Assembly: GCF_032854445.1 (NCBI RefSeq)
Contig: NC_088305.1
Span: forward strand, 27,366,628 to 27,430,627
Direction of reading: 5' to 3'
Source: Liolophura sinensis
Taxonomy: Eukaryota; Mollusca; Polyplacophora; Chitonida; Chitonidae
Length of the DNA: 64,000 nucleotides
In this document: one piece after another, positions 1 through 16,500 of the stretch
Position numbering within the stretch: the first letter of the stretch is position 1
Layout of the letters: each line of letters opens with the position of its first letter
The notes under the pieces: generated by a model
What the model saw: only the letters and a program-made list of their open reading frames with translations
What the model was told of the DNA's origin: nothing
Database searches by the model: none
Made by a program: the position numbers and the translations under genes

Positions 1-248
1 CAATCACCTCCCCCCCCACCCACACCCTTCGCCCTCCCTGTGACTCTTAGCCCTCCATAATCCTCTTATCACCAGCATAGCTTTACACAGAAAACTGGTG
101 TTGTTTCCAGTTTGGACCAGATTTTTTGTCTGTGGTTAAACATAATTAACACCCACAGCGTAACAGCTGCTCATTGTAACGAGCGCGACCGCAGTTGAGT
201 CCCTTGACTCCTTCTCTAACTCCGGGAGGCTGAAACAGCGTCGCAGCA

Positions 249-3512
<3,264 letters not shown>

Positions 3513-3628
3513 GGCAGCTTCCACTGTACAAGAATACTGATCTGAAAATAGGTGCCTTTCAGAGACGAGAATTTTTGTTATTTTCACAAGGCAATTACCA
3601 CTGGTTGATACACTGCAAAGCTAGTTTT

Positions 3629-3634
3629 AAATAA
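3629..3634 (+). promoter_or_regulatory. Candidate SPR polyadenylation signal
   Basis: First AATAAA downstream of the SPR stop, 117 bp past it. Plausible by position only; no transcript evidence. Confidence 0.5.
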
Positions 3635-4517
3635 ATGGTAAAATTTTTTAGCCGTGATTTAGAAGGCTTGTTTTCTTTGTCTTATGGGCTAGAATAGTGA
3701 AGTGGTCAAAAAAATGAATTTACTGCATGTTAGTAATGCTGAATTATTGTAAGGGTGCAAAATACAATGCTCTTCTGAAATGCTTGACAGTTATCAGACA
3801 GTGAAAAAGTGTGATGGAAGATGTAAGTCACTTCATCTGTAGCAATAATAATTTTAGTTTTGAGTTTGTTAAACTTGCCAAAACTGTGACTATATTAAAG
3901 GTACTTTAATGTATTTACATATCTTCCATAATATGTAATTTTAGAGGTGATAATAGTGGTTGAGAGAGTTGATAGAAAATCGAAAAAATAATATGTGGAC
4001 AGTTGAGTATAAATTTTCATCATTACATTTATCTTGTTATTCAGAGGATCATTTCAGTTATGTTTTCTTTTTAGTACATTTTAAAAATGTGAAATAGAAA
4101 AGGCAATTTAAAATTATATTGAAACCACTTTTTGTAATACTTTAACAAGGTCACCGAGACTTTTTGCTCAGAGCTGTGCTAATGAACCTTTGGGTAACAC
4201 AAGATTTATATGCTGGACAGTTTAATGACATTTGTAGTAAGTTGAACTTCTGTATTTTTGAAAATTAACATACTGTTAATTTATATTAACTACATATATT
4301 ATATTGTTTACTACATATATTAAACAGGGTTTCTTGAAGTTAAATGGAACTGACCACAATGTGTGTACATGTTTTGTTGTGATTATACTTGATGATGGAC
4401 ACTTTGCATGGTCTTAATTTGTGCATTAATTAGAATGTCTTAACAGATTTTTTACTAGCTTTCTAACTACAGGTGGAGATATTGCTGTATATTTATGTCC
4501 AGGTTTTATTTGCAAAG

Positions 4518-4748
4518 TGGGGGCCTCCATGGTTGAGGTGGTTAGCATGCCAGCCCAGCACATTGACCCAGGAACCTCTCACCAATGCAGATGCTGTGAG
4601 TTCAAGTCCAGCCCATGCTGACTTCCTCTCCGGCCGTATCTGGGATGGTCATGGGTTTCCCCCCAGGCTCTGCCTGTTTTTCTCCCACAGTAGTGGTGCG
4701 CATGGTTGTATAAGTGAAACACCAGTCAAAAACACAAATTAAATAAAT
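4518..4748 (+). mobile_element. tRNA-derived SINE (family A)
   Basis: Intergenic copy between SPR and GLB1. Head TGGTTGAGGTGGTTAGCATG, B-box region GTGAGTTCAAGTCCAGC, body with the GGGTTTCC block, and a 3' end of CACCAGTCAAA... AAATAAATA. Moderately diverged. Confidence 0.85.
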
Positions 4749-7206
4749 ACGTGTAAATACTTGCAAAATTAAATCTACAGCCTACTTTGTCATGTCCAGC
4801 ATGGTAGTGTCAACTAAGCCTTAGGCATTTATTTAATATAATTTTGAACAAAAGGAACATGGGATTCGGGACAAAGTTGGATCTGTTGTTTAGTGTGAAA
4901 TACAAAATATTATTCCAACATCTCAGATTCATTATAATGGCTGATCATAAGTACTATATACTTACCATTACTTTGACTTGAATAACTCCAGGTAGATCAA
5001 AGCCTGATGGATTTGTGCCATGTAATGTTTTACCTTTTTCTGTAAAATATATACTTTCTGTGTTTGCTATGTATCAGGTTTTACTGAATATCCCAAGTTG
5101 TGATACTGAATTGTTTTTTGTAGTGTTTATATGTTTAATATCTAGTCACAAGAGATTTACTTGACCAGAAGACATTGGTTGGTAACTATTTCACCTTCGA
5201 CATGTTGTTGTTGTAATGCCATTCCATGATAAAGCACTCCTGAAATGGCCAACACCCGAGTGAAATTTGATTTGTTGCATGCTAATTGGCAGACTGAAAC
5301 ATTTTAAATTTTGTCACAGAGGTTTAAGAATTACTGCTTTTATTGAGGTTATTTGTAGATCTTTTTTTCTGATGCCATAATTATACCAATGGTCTTCAAT
5401 TCCTATTTTTGCTAAAAGTTATTGTAACCATAAAGCTTACATATTATTTTAGAAAATAGTATCCATATATTGGTCTATACATGTAAAATATGTAATTCAT
5501 TTTTAATTGTATGTTATTTTAAAAGAATACTCTTTGCGAGACTTACAAATGTATTTCCTCTACTTAGGGAAGGTTGTTAGAACCTCCTTAAGCCTAATGT
5601 AATGTCCTCTCTTTTTGTGCTTTACACGCATTTACAATATTACATATCAAAATATAGTCAAGCTTATCATAGTATGAATTCACACTGAATTATCAAACAG
5701 TGTGTATATAATAATCAATAAGCTTTAACTTTTTACCCTGGACATTTTGCATTTTCATTTGTTTGTTTTTTGTACATGTATATTAAAATACATGTATATT
5801 AAAAAGCTCTTTTAACTTCATCATTGAAATGTGTAGGCTGCAATGACAAAATCATGTCTCCAAAAAATAGTTTGGTTTTCTTTTCCAATTGTGTAGGAAC
5901 ATACATATTCTTTAAGCCTCAGAATGGGTTAATTGAATATCTGACACTCCAGTGTCTCATGCAGTTGTTTATTATGTGGTGTGTGCTTGTAGATGCAAGT
6001 AGATAATATACAGATAGTGCATGCTGTGGAGAGGGACATCAGGAATTGTCAGTTTGAGAGAAATGGTAATCAACGAGGGCCGAGATGAAAGCCATAACCA
6101 CCATCCAGTTGTTTACTTTACAAACAAGCAGACACCAGAGCTCTCGAAGGGAGATAAGTGCTGTGGAATAAACACATGTGATTGTTGGATATTCTTGTGA
6201 ATGTTGGATAATACTTTGTGGGCGTAACGTTACATTTCTTGGCGCGCATGATCATTGTATATCATGTCTTGGGGAATATCATGTGACCGTCTCTCGACCA
6301 GTGGAAACCAAGAATTACCGTATGAGATAATAATTACTGTTAGGTTATTGTTGGTTTTGTACAATATAAAGCAATATCACACAAGCAATAATAATTCTTT
6401 GTCTTCATTGTTTATGGCTCATACCACATGCATGTGCATTATGATTAATACTTTGCTTTACATACGATAAATAAATTTAAAAAAACTCAGAAATTGTATT
6501 TGTTTTTCTTTTATTTAAATGTACCAAATACACATACAGATGGCATTTGCCTGGTTACATTCATAGTTCTCAGAGTTACCATTGTTACGTATGCCGATAT
6601 ACATGTATACCTAGACCGATACAAGGTTTGAATTTATTGTTTTGAAGGAAATCAAATCATGTTGAATATGAGTGTACATACATGACAAAAGGGATTAAGA
6701 TATTTCCTGAAATACACTGTGTTCATGACTGAAGATGTGGTTGTATTTGTCATCTCCTTTTAACTCTGTCCATTTTTATCAAGATGGTCTCAAATATAAG
6801 TGGCTTATGCTTCAGTGAATTTCTGTGGAAGACACCATGCAGACAGGAAACTTCACCAGTCAGCAATAATGACATTAAGTGTATACCTTAATGATAAGCA
6901 CTATAGCTCTAATGCTGGAAACTGGGAGACAATGGGAAGCAATGTCCCATGACCAACAAACAGCATAGCACCATCTGGATGTTGTGTAAGGGAAGATAAC
7001 TCTGTGATATCACTCATTGATATTGCACATTGAATTATATACCTATGGATTATCCTCCGTTAGACGACATCCTGATGTTGCTATAACTACGGTTATTGGC
7101 TGCAAATGAATATTGTTTTGGCACAGGTATGGAAACAATTTATCTTGCATTAAGTCAGGAGTCTCCTGAGACAACAGGCAAAGTACTGAATGGCTCACCC
7201 TGTATA
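4749..7206. other. AT-rich intergenic stretch, no gene seen
   Basis: No convincing exon, RNA gene or recognisable element. Short open frames here lack domains, codon pattern or flanking splice signals. A tandem pair of TACATGTATATTAAAA words lies near 5773-5804. Confidence 0.6.
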
Positions 7207-7466
7207 TTTTATTTATTTATTTATTTGATTGGTGTTTTACGCCCCTACTCAAGAATATTTCACTTATATGATGGCGGCCATCATTATGGTGGGAGGAAAC
7301 TAGGGGAAACCCACGATCATCAGCAGGTTGCTGGCAGACCTTCCCCCGTACGGCCGGGGAGGAAGCCAGCATAAACTGAACTTGAACTCACAGTGACTGC
7401 AATGGTGAGAGGCTTCTGGGTCATTACGCTGCGCTAGCACGCTATCCAACTGAGCCAGGAGGCCCC
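7207..7466 (-). mobile_element. tRNA-derived SINE (family A), near full length
   Basis: Reverse-strand copy. On the + strand it starts with (TTTA)n, continues as GATTGGTGTTTTACGCC... and ends in the reverse complement of the tRNA-like head (AACTGAGCCAGGAGGCCCC). The B-box region reads TGAACTCACAGTGACTGC on the + strand. Confidence 0.88.
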
Positions 7467-7530
7467 TCACCCCTTATGAAACAGGCAGCAATCATGTTAC
7501 TGAAAAGTGTTTGATATAGCATTATAGCAT

Positions 7531-7935
7531 TAAAGAAAAAGACCTCTAAAAATCGAAGTAGGCATCACTAAACAGACCACTTAAAACTATGCATAAATTT
7601 ATTTTCATTTACTTTTTAGGATTTTTGTGAAATTTGTGCTCAACCATTTGAATTCTAAGGTGGGCTTTATGGACCGTACTATCACAGGTTAGGAATTCTA
7701 ATGTCACAGGGAAGTTTATCCAATCTAATCACGGACATTGATTGGTTGGAACAACTCTTTTTACGTATGAGTAAAAGATTACTGAAATAATGTTCCTGAA
7801 TATTCCTTCCTTCTGGTGATCATCGGGACAAAAAGGTGATGTGACGTCAGAGTTCCTAGATACGGTCAGTATGGCTCATAAAGCCCACCATAGTATTCAC
7901 ATACTTGAACACCTTTCAACACATTTCAATGCTGA
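7531..7935. mobile_element. Long-TIR MITE-like palindrome, copy 1
   Basis: About 400 bp whose two halves are imperfect inverted copies: GGTGGGCTTTATGG near 7661 against CATAAAGCCCACCATAG near 7879. The central half contains TGACGTCA (7842-7849). The whole unit is also an inverted copy of 8700-9127. No coding sequence is seen. The outer right boundary is uncertain. Structure fits a non-autonomous foldback/MITE DNA element. Confidence 0.7.
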
Positions 7936-8699
7936 GCGTCAAGTGATGCAGCAGCAAGTACCTTTCTAAAGTCTTTCGTATGACCAAACCTGGGTTTAAT
8001 TTCAGGGTCTACCGACAGCATTAGTACAGGCAAACGAATGAGCATGGTGCGCAAATGTGTCACAGATGTGTCACAATGTGTCACAGATGTGTCAAAATTG
8101 GTGGAACTTAGAGATCCTGTGGTGTGAAGCTAAAGTGGTTCAAAGTGAGTTTCAAAACTTTTTGAAGACCCCACCTTCACTGTTCTTGGGCCTAACGTCT
8201 GGTGGCACATGTGGTACATGTAGTTAGCACGGGGATATTCCCTAGTCATACATGAAGTTTTGTACAGATAACTCACCTTTCAGCAATATAATGTACACAC
8301 AGAGCCGAGCCTCTGGCACATGAAAATGGTGCGCATCATGTAAGTAAGTTTATCCTGAGATAGAACTGTAACACTTCAGCGGATACCTCACAAACATCCT
8401 GACGTAAAGCTACAGCCCATCAAGCAAGAGACATGACCTTGCTGACTTTCTCGTCTGGTATCCATGTGACCTAACTAAATTAGGGCCTAAGACTTTTTGA
8501 TTCCTTGGAGATGACCCCCTTCACTGGCTGTTTTTTTTTTACTCTCAAATTGATCTCAAATCCGCCCACATGTTGTGTAAATCTGAGTCTACATGTACTT
8601 TCTGCCAAATTACCTGGTGATTCAGTGACCTTTCTTCATTATCAGTTCTCAATTTCTAAATGTCAATTAGATCATGCTTTAATAAATTAATAGAAAGCT

Positions 8700-9127
8700 A
8701 AAATATGAAGTAAGGTTCAAAATAAAGACAACTGCGTACATATACTTTCACTTATTTTTTCAGATTTTTTTTAAAGAGTGTTTAAAGGCATTCAAATATT
8801 TGAAAACTATGGTGGGTTTGCATCAGCCATACTGACAGCATCTAGGAACTCTTGACGTCACATCACCTCTTTTCGACATGATTTCAGTAATCTTTCATTC
8901 ATGGGTAAAAACATTCAGTCTCGTGATTAGAGTTGGATAAACTTCATGTGACATAAAGAGTTCCAAACCTCTGAGAGTATGGTCCATAAAGCCTATCTTA
9001 GAAGTCAAATGTCTGAGTGCCTTTTGCCTCTTTTCACAAAAATCTAGATAAATAAATGAAAGTATACTTATGCATAGTTTTACATAATCTACTGAGTGAT
9101 CGACTTTTAGAGGCCTTTCCCTTTAAA
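8700..9127. mobile_element. Long-TIR MITE-like palindrome, copy 2
   Basis: Second copy of the element at 7531-7935, in inverted arrangement. Its own halves are inverted copies: TATACTTTCACTTATTTTTT near 8741 against the complement of AAATAAATGAAAGTATACTT near 9051. The core again carries TGACGTCA (8853-8860) and the TCTAGGAACTCTTGACGTCA block. It ends near TTTTAGAGGCCTTTCC. The 770 bp between the two copies shows nothing recognisable beyond a short GTGTCACA repeat near 8058-8092. Confidence 0.7.
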
Positions 9128-9146
9128 GCCAATCTAAACCCTTGTT

Positions 9147-9256
9147 TTTATTTATTTATTTATTTACTTGATTGATGTTTTAGGCCCTATTCAAGAATAT
9201 TTTACTTCTCCATATCAGGATTATGGTGGGAGGAAACCGGACAGGGCCTGGTGGAA
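9147..9256 (-). mobile_element. SINE family A, truncated
   Basis: Only the 3' part of the element (tail plus distal body, + strand TTTATTTATT... GATTATGGTGGGAGGAAACC). The tRNA-like head is missing, as in incomplete retrotransposition. Confidence 0.75.
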
Positions 9257-10292
9257 ACACCCCTTGTTTTTACCAATTCCATGACAAATTTCACTTTGAC
9301 TGGCCTTTCATTTCATTAAGGTTTCTAAATTATACTGGATATGTCATATCATCAGCCTTGCAAACTGTTCCAAATGAGTGAAATAAAATTTATGCCAAAC
9401 ACAACAGTAAATGAATTTCTTTTACCACAGTCACCATTTCTAAATAATTTGACAAAATTTAAATACATGACTGTAATGTCTAAGTTTTAGGCCGCATTGA
9501 TACCCCTTACTGGTTATGTAACATGAGCTAGTCCGACTCCATGGGGACTAGCAGGGAGTCCGCCATCATGAAAAGAAGCCTGAATACAGCCGTCATTGTG
9601 TGCCACTAAACAAACTGTTTTTATATGTCTATGCACAAATAATTAAGACATTATAATGATTTCATACATTTATTTCACACAGACAATAAACTCAATACCC
9701 CAATACACTGAAAGCCCATCATTGTATAATTAATGAAATACAGACAACATAATCTTACAAACTGAAACATTTGCATGTCGACAAATAATGACAATATGAC
9801 ATGTTATAACTTTACAGTCTTACAAGATGCTATTCTTCATATACATGTACATATAAAAAGGCAGGCCTAGTCACATTATTCCACCGCAAACTGAAGAAAA
9901 GATTTTGATTTTTATGTTGAAATTCTTAAACCTTGCTCAATCTTTCTTAAAATTCTAAAATATTTCATTTTTCTTCCAACAGGTACCTTAGGCCTAAGCC
10001 CTACCACAATTTGACAAGAAGAGAGATATTGAATTTAGTATTTAAATTCAGCATAATTTGATGTATAACAATTTAACCCCCAATACATTTCATGAATTAC
10101 ATCTTTATATGAAATAAGGAATAAATAATTTTAGCCAAAAAAAAAACAATATAATAAATTTGGAAACGAACAACAGGAATTTGTATTTGATGTACCATTA
10201 AACATTCAGTCACAACAGTCACTGTTCAACAACAACATAAAAACAAAACAAATCAATACAAAACCATATAACAATTATTAAAAAAACTTACT

Positions 10293-10298
10293 TTTATT
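10293..10298 (-). promoter_or_regulatory. Candidate GLB1 polyadenylation signal
   Basis: AATAAA on the minus strand (TTTATT on +), 221 bp beyond the GLB1 stop. Another occurs at 9669-9674, so the 3' UTR end is not settled; 9260-10518 contains no other feature I can support. Confidence 0.35.
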
Positions 10299-10518
10299 CC
10301 TTAATCACAGGAATCAAGTCCCTGTAATATTTTCAACAGTTTTAAAACAAAAATTTAACAAAAAATATAAAAAATGTCTTAATAATCTTAGGTTCAAAAG
10401 TGTACCCACCTCTATGCATGGCGATGGACAGCCATCGACGCCATGATGTAAACATAGTTTGAAATGGTCTGAAACAATTGTTTTTTAAGTGTAGAAAGAC
10501 CTAAAACAGTCATAATCA

Positions 10519-13500
10519 TCAGTGTTCTCTGTTCCAATCAAATGCCCACGAGTATTTTTTCTTTGACGACTCTGATAAGGTGCCACTGACTTTTTTGTCC
10601 AGGAATGGTTTATCTACGAATGTCACAGAACAGTCTAAAGAATCTGCACAAGGTGCATTTTCCACCTCAAACAATACGACTGTATTGGACTCCGGATATG
10701 GTTTGAGTACAGATTTTGGGACGAAGAGCGTGACCTGAGGCCCACGGGTCGGCCAGTATCGACCCAGGTTAAATCCATTAATAAAGGCATGTCCCTGTGA
10801 AAAGAACAAACGAAAAATTGAAAAGAAGGATCAAAGACAGCTTCTTAATTTGGATGCCTTCTTCAACTTCACCCTCTGGATTAGCATACCATGAAATTGT
10901 TAAAATACATCCAAAATTAGTCTACACATGCAATTTAATAATGTGGCGACTGAGGTACTGGACCAGCAAGGATATTACCTCAGATTGATTCAGTAATTTC
11001 ACACATTTCCAGCATTGAATTAATCAAGATAAATATATCATTGCTCTGTCATTTTAATTTGGTCATTTACAGCTGTAATTCTGGGAACCAATTAATAAGG
11101 GTATGAAGAAAACTGCCTGCATGTGATTTTGTGCTCACACCAGAACCAGTCGCAATATATCAACCAGTCTTTGTGCTTATCCCTGAAGGCTGAAGTGATC
11201 GTATTTCAGGCCAAAGTATAGAAAACACATTCCATGACTTTATTTGAAAATTCAAATATTTCAGGTTTTACTCTATGCTCAAAAGCAATCCATTCACATC
11301 ACTCGAGTTAATGGGTAGAGGAAACCTTAAAATCAAGGCCCAATAGTAACCAAAATGGTTTGGTAAATTTCAATTAAGTACGTATGTGCTTAAGTTGTAT
11401 GGGCATTGCTTGCTGATTGCTTAAGCTGTATGGGCATTGCTTGTTGATTGCTTAAGCTGTATGGCCATTGTTTGCTGATTGCTGAAGCTGTATGGGCATT
11501 GCTTGCTGATTGCTTAAGCTGTATGGGCATTGCCTGCTGATTGCTTAAGCTGTATGGGCATTGCTTGCTGATTGCTTAAGCTGTATGGGCATTGCTTGTT
11601 GATTGTTTCAGCTGTATGGGCATTGCTTGCTGATTGCTTCAGCTGTATGGGCATTGCTTGATGATTTCAAATATGATTTTCATATTTGTTTGTTTTGTCT
11701 TTTGTCACCATTTTTTCTTCCACTGACTGAAGTTATCCTTTACACTGATCACAAATACAGTGGACTTACCTTTGAAAATGGCCGGGGGTCTAAGAATGTG
11801 TCAACAGGCATCTGAGTACCCGGGACATCAAAACTGCCCATCCAAAATGATGGCTTATACTGGATATATTTCACGGGCGACTTGTTCATCAGCTCAACTG
11901 GCCTCAACCTACAAGACAGGCAAAACCAAAATAAAGCAATCATTAAAAGTGTACCATACTGATCTAACAGTTTATTATTTATTATTTAATTTATTTCAAT
12001 CAGTGCTTTTTTTTCTCTTTAATATGCATCTACAGTCATCTTCACAAAATTTCATAAATAAAACTTCTTTTGATGCAGAAAACTTATGGCCAGGTGGGAG
12101 GAAATCATGCTCTGAAATTTACGACTCTCCACAGATTGCTGGTAGACCTTCTCACATATGGCCGCACAGCAAGCCAGCATGAGACCTGAACTCACAGCAA
12201 CTGCACTGGAGAGAGGCTCCTTTGTCATTGTTGCTGAGGCACTAACCACCTCGGCCACGGATGCTCGCCCCCTCCCCTCCCCCCCAAACTCCTGCGAACA
12301 CAAATTTGACTTGAGTCTCATGCCTTGCTGTAGTATGAGCCAAGTTATATCAATACACGTATAATACAGAAAAGTCACAAATCTTTGTATTGCAGAACTG
12401 GCATGGGCCAAATTCACTGAAAACTGCCTCTGCAATTCCATATAATACAACCTTCAAGCAAATGGTTTACTGTTTTTGTCAATAAATGTAAAAATGAGCA
12501 ATTGATTTATGTTTAATAATTTCAATTCATGGCCATTTGTGTTTTAAATGTCTTTTTATAGCAAACAAACTTCCTCAGATCTTACTTGGAGGGAACATCA
12601 TCTGTTGAGTTGACGACCATGTCCACATACAGTGGATACATCTCCCAGTCTTCCAGCAACTTTCCACCCAAAGTTACGTTACAAATCAGACCCTGGAACC
12701 AAAGGAAACAGTTAACCATCTCTAGACAGAAGTTTATGTCACACAATCCTATATGTTCACATCTGTACTTCTTTTGTCAGCAAGAAAACACACAAAGCCA
12801 TCTTATAATCATTTATTTATTTGACTGATGTTTTACGCCATACTCAAGAATACCGGGCCGATCCAGGGGGAAACGCATGGTCATCCACAGGTTGCTGCAA
12901 GACCTTCCGACTCATGACTGGAGACAAAGTCAGCATGAGCAGGACATGAACTCACAGTGATCACATTGGATAGAGGCTCCTGAGTCATTGCAATTTGATC
13001 TTCCCCACAGATTTTTGACAGCTACATGCATGTACATATCAATGATGACGTCCTGACTGCAGGCTACTTTATGTCCAGATTGACCGCTGGGATCTTCAGA
13101 AAACTGTACTTTAAAACCGTTTTTACCCCCCTCCCCCGCCCAACACACACAGACACACTAAAGGCTGCTGAGAATTTTTTCTATACTGTTATACATTATT
13201 ACCCATCCGCAACTGCATATTAAGAAATAAACACGAAACCCTTTCATGTATCCTCTCAACACCTGTGAAATATGTTCCCTTTGGCCTTATGAATTAGATA
13301 TATTATGGTTTATGTGGATAACACCTAACTTTATACAGTCTTATACAGAACACACATCAGTTATAATACCTTGCTGTTGTTGACCATAGCAGACCCAAAA
13401 TTAATATGGCCTAGATTTTCCACAATGATAGTTAGGGCATCCCCCTCTCGGGCAGTCACTGTGATGTTCGTCACGTTATCACGCGTAGCGATTCCTTGGA

Positions 13501-16500
13501 ACATCTGCAAGATCGATTCAAGAACATTCTCTCCTTTCTGCTATTCAGTTAACACATGATTTTATTTACTCATTTATTTGATAATGTAATCATTTATTTA
13601 TTTGATTGGTGTTTTACGCCGTACTCTAGAATATTTCACTTATACAACGGCAGCCAGCATTATGGTGGGAGGAAACCGGCCAGAGCACCGGCAAAACCTA
13701 CAACCATCCACAGGTTGCTGCAGACCTACCCACATACAACTGTGGAGGAAACCAGCATGAGCTGGATTTGAACTCACAGCGACCACACTGGTGAGAGGCT
13801 CAAGGGTCATTGCACCACACTGGCCATTGTTCTCATGTCTGAGGTTAGCTCAAGTTGCACCTTTATGGCAGGAAGTTTGTCAAGCACCACACAAAGTGTA
13901 ATGGTTTCCTCAGGGTTCCTTCATCCATAAAAAGTCATATAAATAAAATTACCTTAAACATTTTGCCTCAAAGGTACTAATACAGATTCTAATAAACTTT
14001 GCCTTTGGACTGAAAACTTACATTTTTCAAGCGAAGATATCAAAATAACCCTCAAAAGCCCCTTACTAAGATCAATGGAGCTCTTAAACTCTGGGAAAAA
14101 CAAGTCACTCAGTCACAGAATACAGTGTATTCTTCAAAATACCAATAGAGTAAATAGATTTATGCCAGGGTCTATGATATCTGCAGCAAGATTTATCCAG
14201 AATAAAGAAAATCAAAACTATGTGTTGTGTATCATACCGTACAGCACAACTGATTTTACCTTAAAAAAACAAGGTTATTAAGAGATTGAATAGGTTTAGG
14301 AAATTAGATGAAACCAGACACTCACGGATCCCACATAGACGTAACCACGATCCCGCACACAGTCCAATGCAAGCACAGCTGATGTGAAGTTAGAAGTCAA
14401 TATGGTCCTGTATTGGATGTAGACGTATGTCTGAAAAACAAGGGAGGTAACTGATGGAAAAAAAACAAGGGAGATAACTGACGGAAAAAAACAATATCAA
14501 ATCATGCATATCATGTTTTTTATGAGCTGATTTTATTAACAAATATTGAGTTTAACCTAAGACAAATCACAACTTTGGTATACCCAATCGAATCAAACAG
14601 AGAATTCCCACCAATTTTTTTGAAAATGCTGGTACATTTATTCAAACTTAAATTTGCATTTGCATTTAACTGGCTGTTTATATCAAATTGCTCCATCAGC
14701 TATATTTATGATCAATCTGGTCATTAATGACACAATATCCTACACACTTGTATAAATCAACATCTATTCCTATAGTGCCAGCATGTTCAAGTTTCTGTAG
14801 TACCTTGATTCCTCAACCATTTCGCATATAAAAGAGCAACTTCAGTGAAATATATGCACATTTTTAATTTGCTTTTGGGGACAAAACTACATCGATCTGA
14901 TTTGCCAGTTTCAGGGCTCCACAAAAAGTATAATTTCATCAACACATAAAACTGTCTTCAGAATATTCTTGAATAAACACCTTGCAAACATGCGAAGAGG
15001 TTGAAGAATTACAGTACAATGCATGTTCAAGTTGATGAACACTATGAACTGTGTTGAAAAAAATGTCTGGCAATCTGACTTGTGACGGACTAACAGACTA
15101 ACAGACCGAGGCCGGCAGACAAGGTGTAAACCTATGCTCTACTTCAATATTGGTAGGGGCTAATAACTTTAGTGGTTACCTCTCCTGTCCCTACTTGCTC
15201 CAGAGTCAAAGGATACCGTGATTTGACTGGCTGACCAAAACTCCCAGCAGCGATGGCCTCAGCTAATGACATTTGCTGAAATCAAAAGTGAAAGTGAACG
15301 TATCTTGATCTGTGCCATGACCTTATTCTTTTTCTAACAGACTTTACGGACAAAGATAACCTAATAATTTTGCTGACTTTCTCCATGCATAAAGTATAAG
15401 ATGAATGACCGGATTCAGAAAAATGCATTTTTTTTTTAAATCTTCTCCCATTATGTGCTTTAAAATTACTCACAATCAAAAAAAAAACAACAAAAACATT
15501 AACTTGCAATTGATTGAATGTCATTTTGTAAAAAACAAACAAGTACAAGGTTACAGACATACAAGGTCAAAGACAAAAAAGGTATCGTATTATAAATATG
15601 TATTAAATTGAAACATCGCACAAGTAAAAATGAAGTTAAACATCAAGTGTAGTTTTGCTTTAAGGGGTCAAAAAGAACCACAAAATGCAGGACTTTGTGT
15701 TTCTTGTGCTTCCATAGAGTTCAAATAACGATGCCAAAATGATCTGAAGTTGGATCAGATTTACTTACAAACTCCATATGCACTTTCCCATAGTAGCCTT
15801 TGGTTGTGGATGGAGGGATTGGTACAGATGGGATTTTCCTGTACTGAAATCCAGGGAAATAAAACAAAAACGAAAATACATGGGAGCATACCTTAGTTCA
15901 GTTGGAAAAACTTTAAACATCACATGAAAAGGAGGTCTGGCGCAACCTGCAGATGGTCGAGGGTTTTACCCGGGCTTTGCCTGGTTTCCTCCAACCATAA
16001 CTCTGGTTGCCGTCATATAAGTGAAATGTTCTTGAGTATGCCGTAAAACACCAATCAAATAAATAAATAAATTACTAGTAAAGGTACTCTAACACCATGA
16101 ACACTATTGGGCTCTTTCCCTACAAACCTAAGTTGTTTTGACAGCTATCACTGTTGATATTACTGCTGGTCACTTCATTTCCTGACTGACAACTGTGTAT
16201 TTTTAAACTGTAGTTTTAAGAAGAAAGCACAAAATCTGTTGTTTTTTTTACTTTCATATGTTAGGATGCATCTTAAACTTCATATTAAAAAAATATAAAC
16301 CAATCATTTATTTAAACAAAAATATCATTTAATTCAACTCAGTTTGCTTTTGTCTTTGATTCCTGATCATGTAAGGGATATTACACTTTATTACATTTTA
16401 TTACAATTTACCAACATAAATGTCATAAAATAATAGTTAAGGGGTTACAACATTTTTCCAGTGGGGTATCATCATACCTTTCAAGCAAACATGATCTAGG

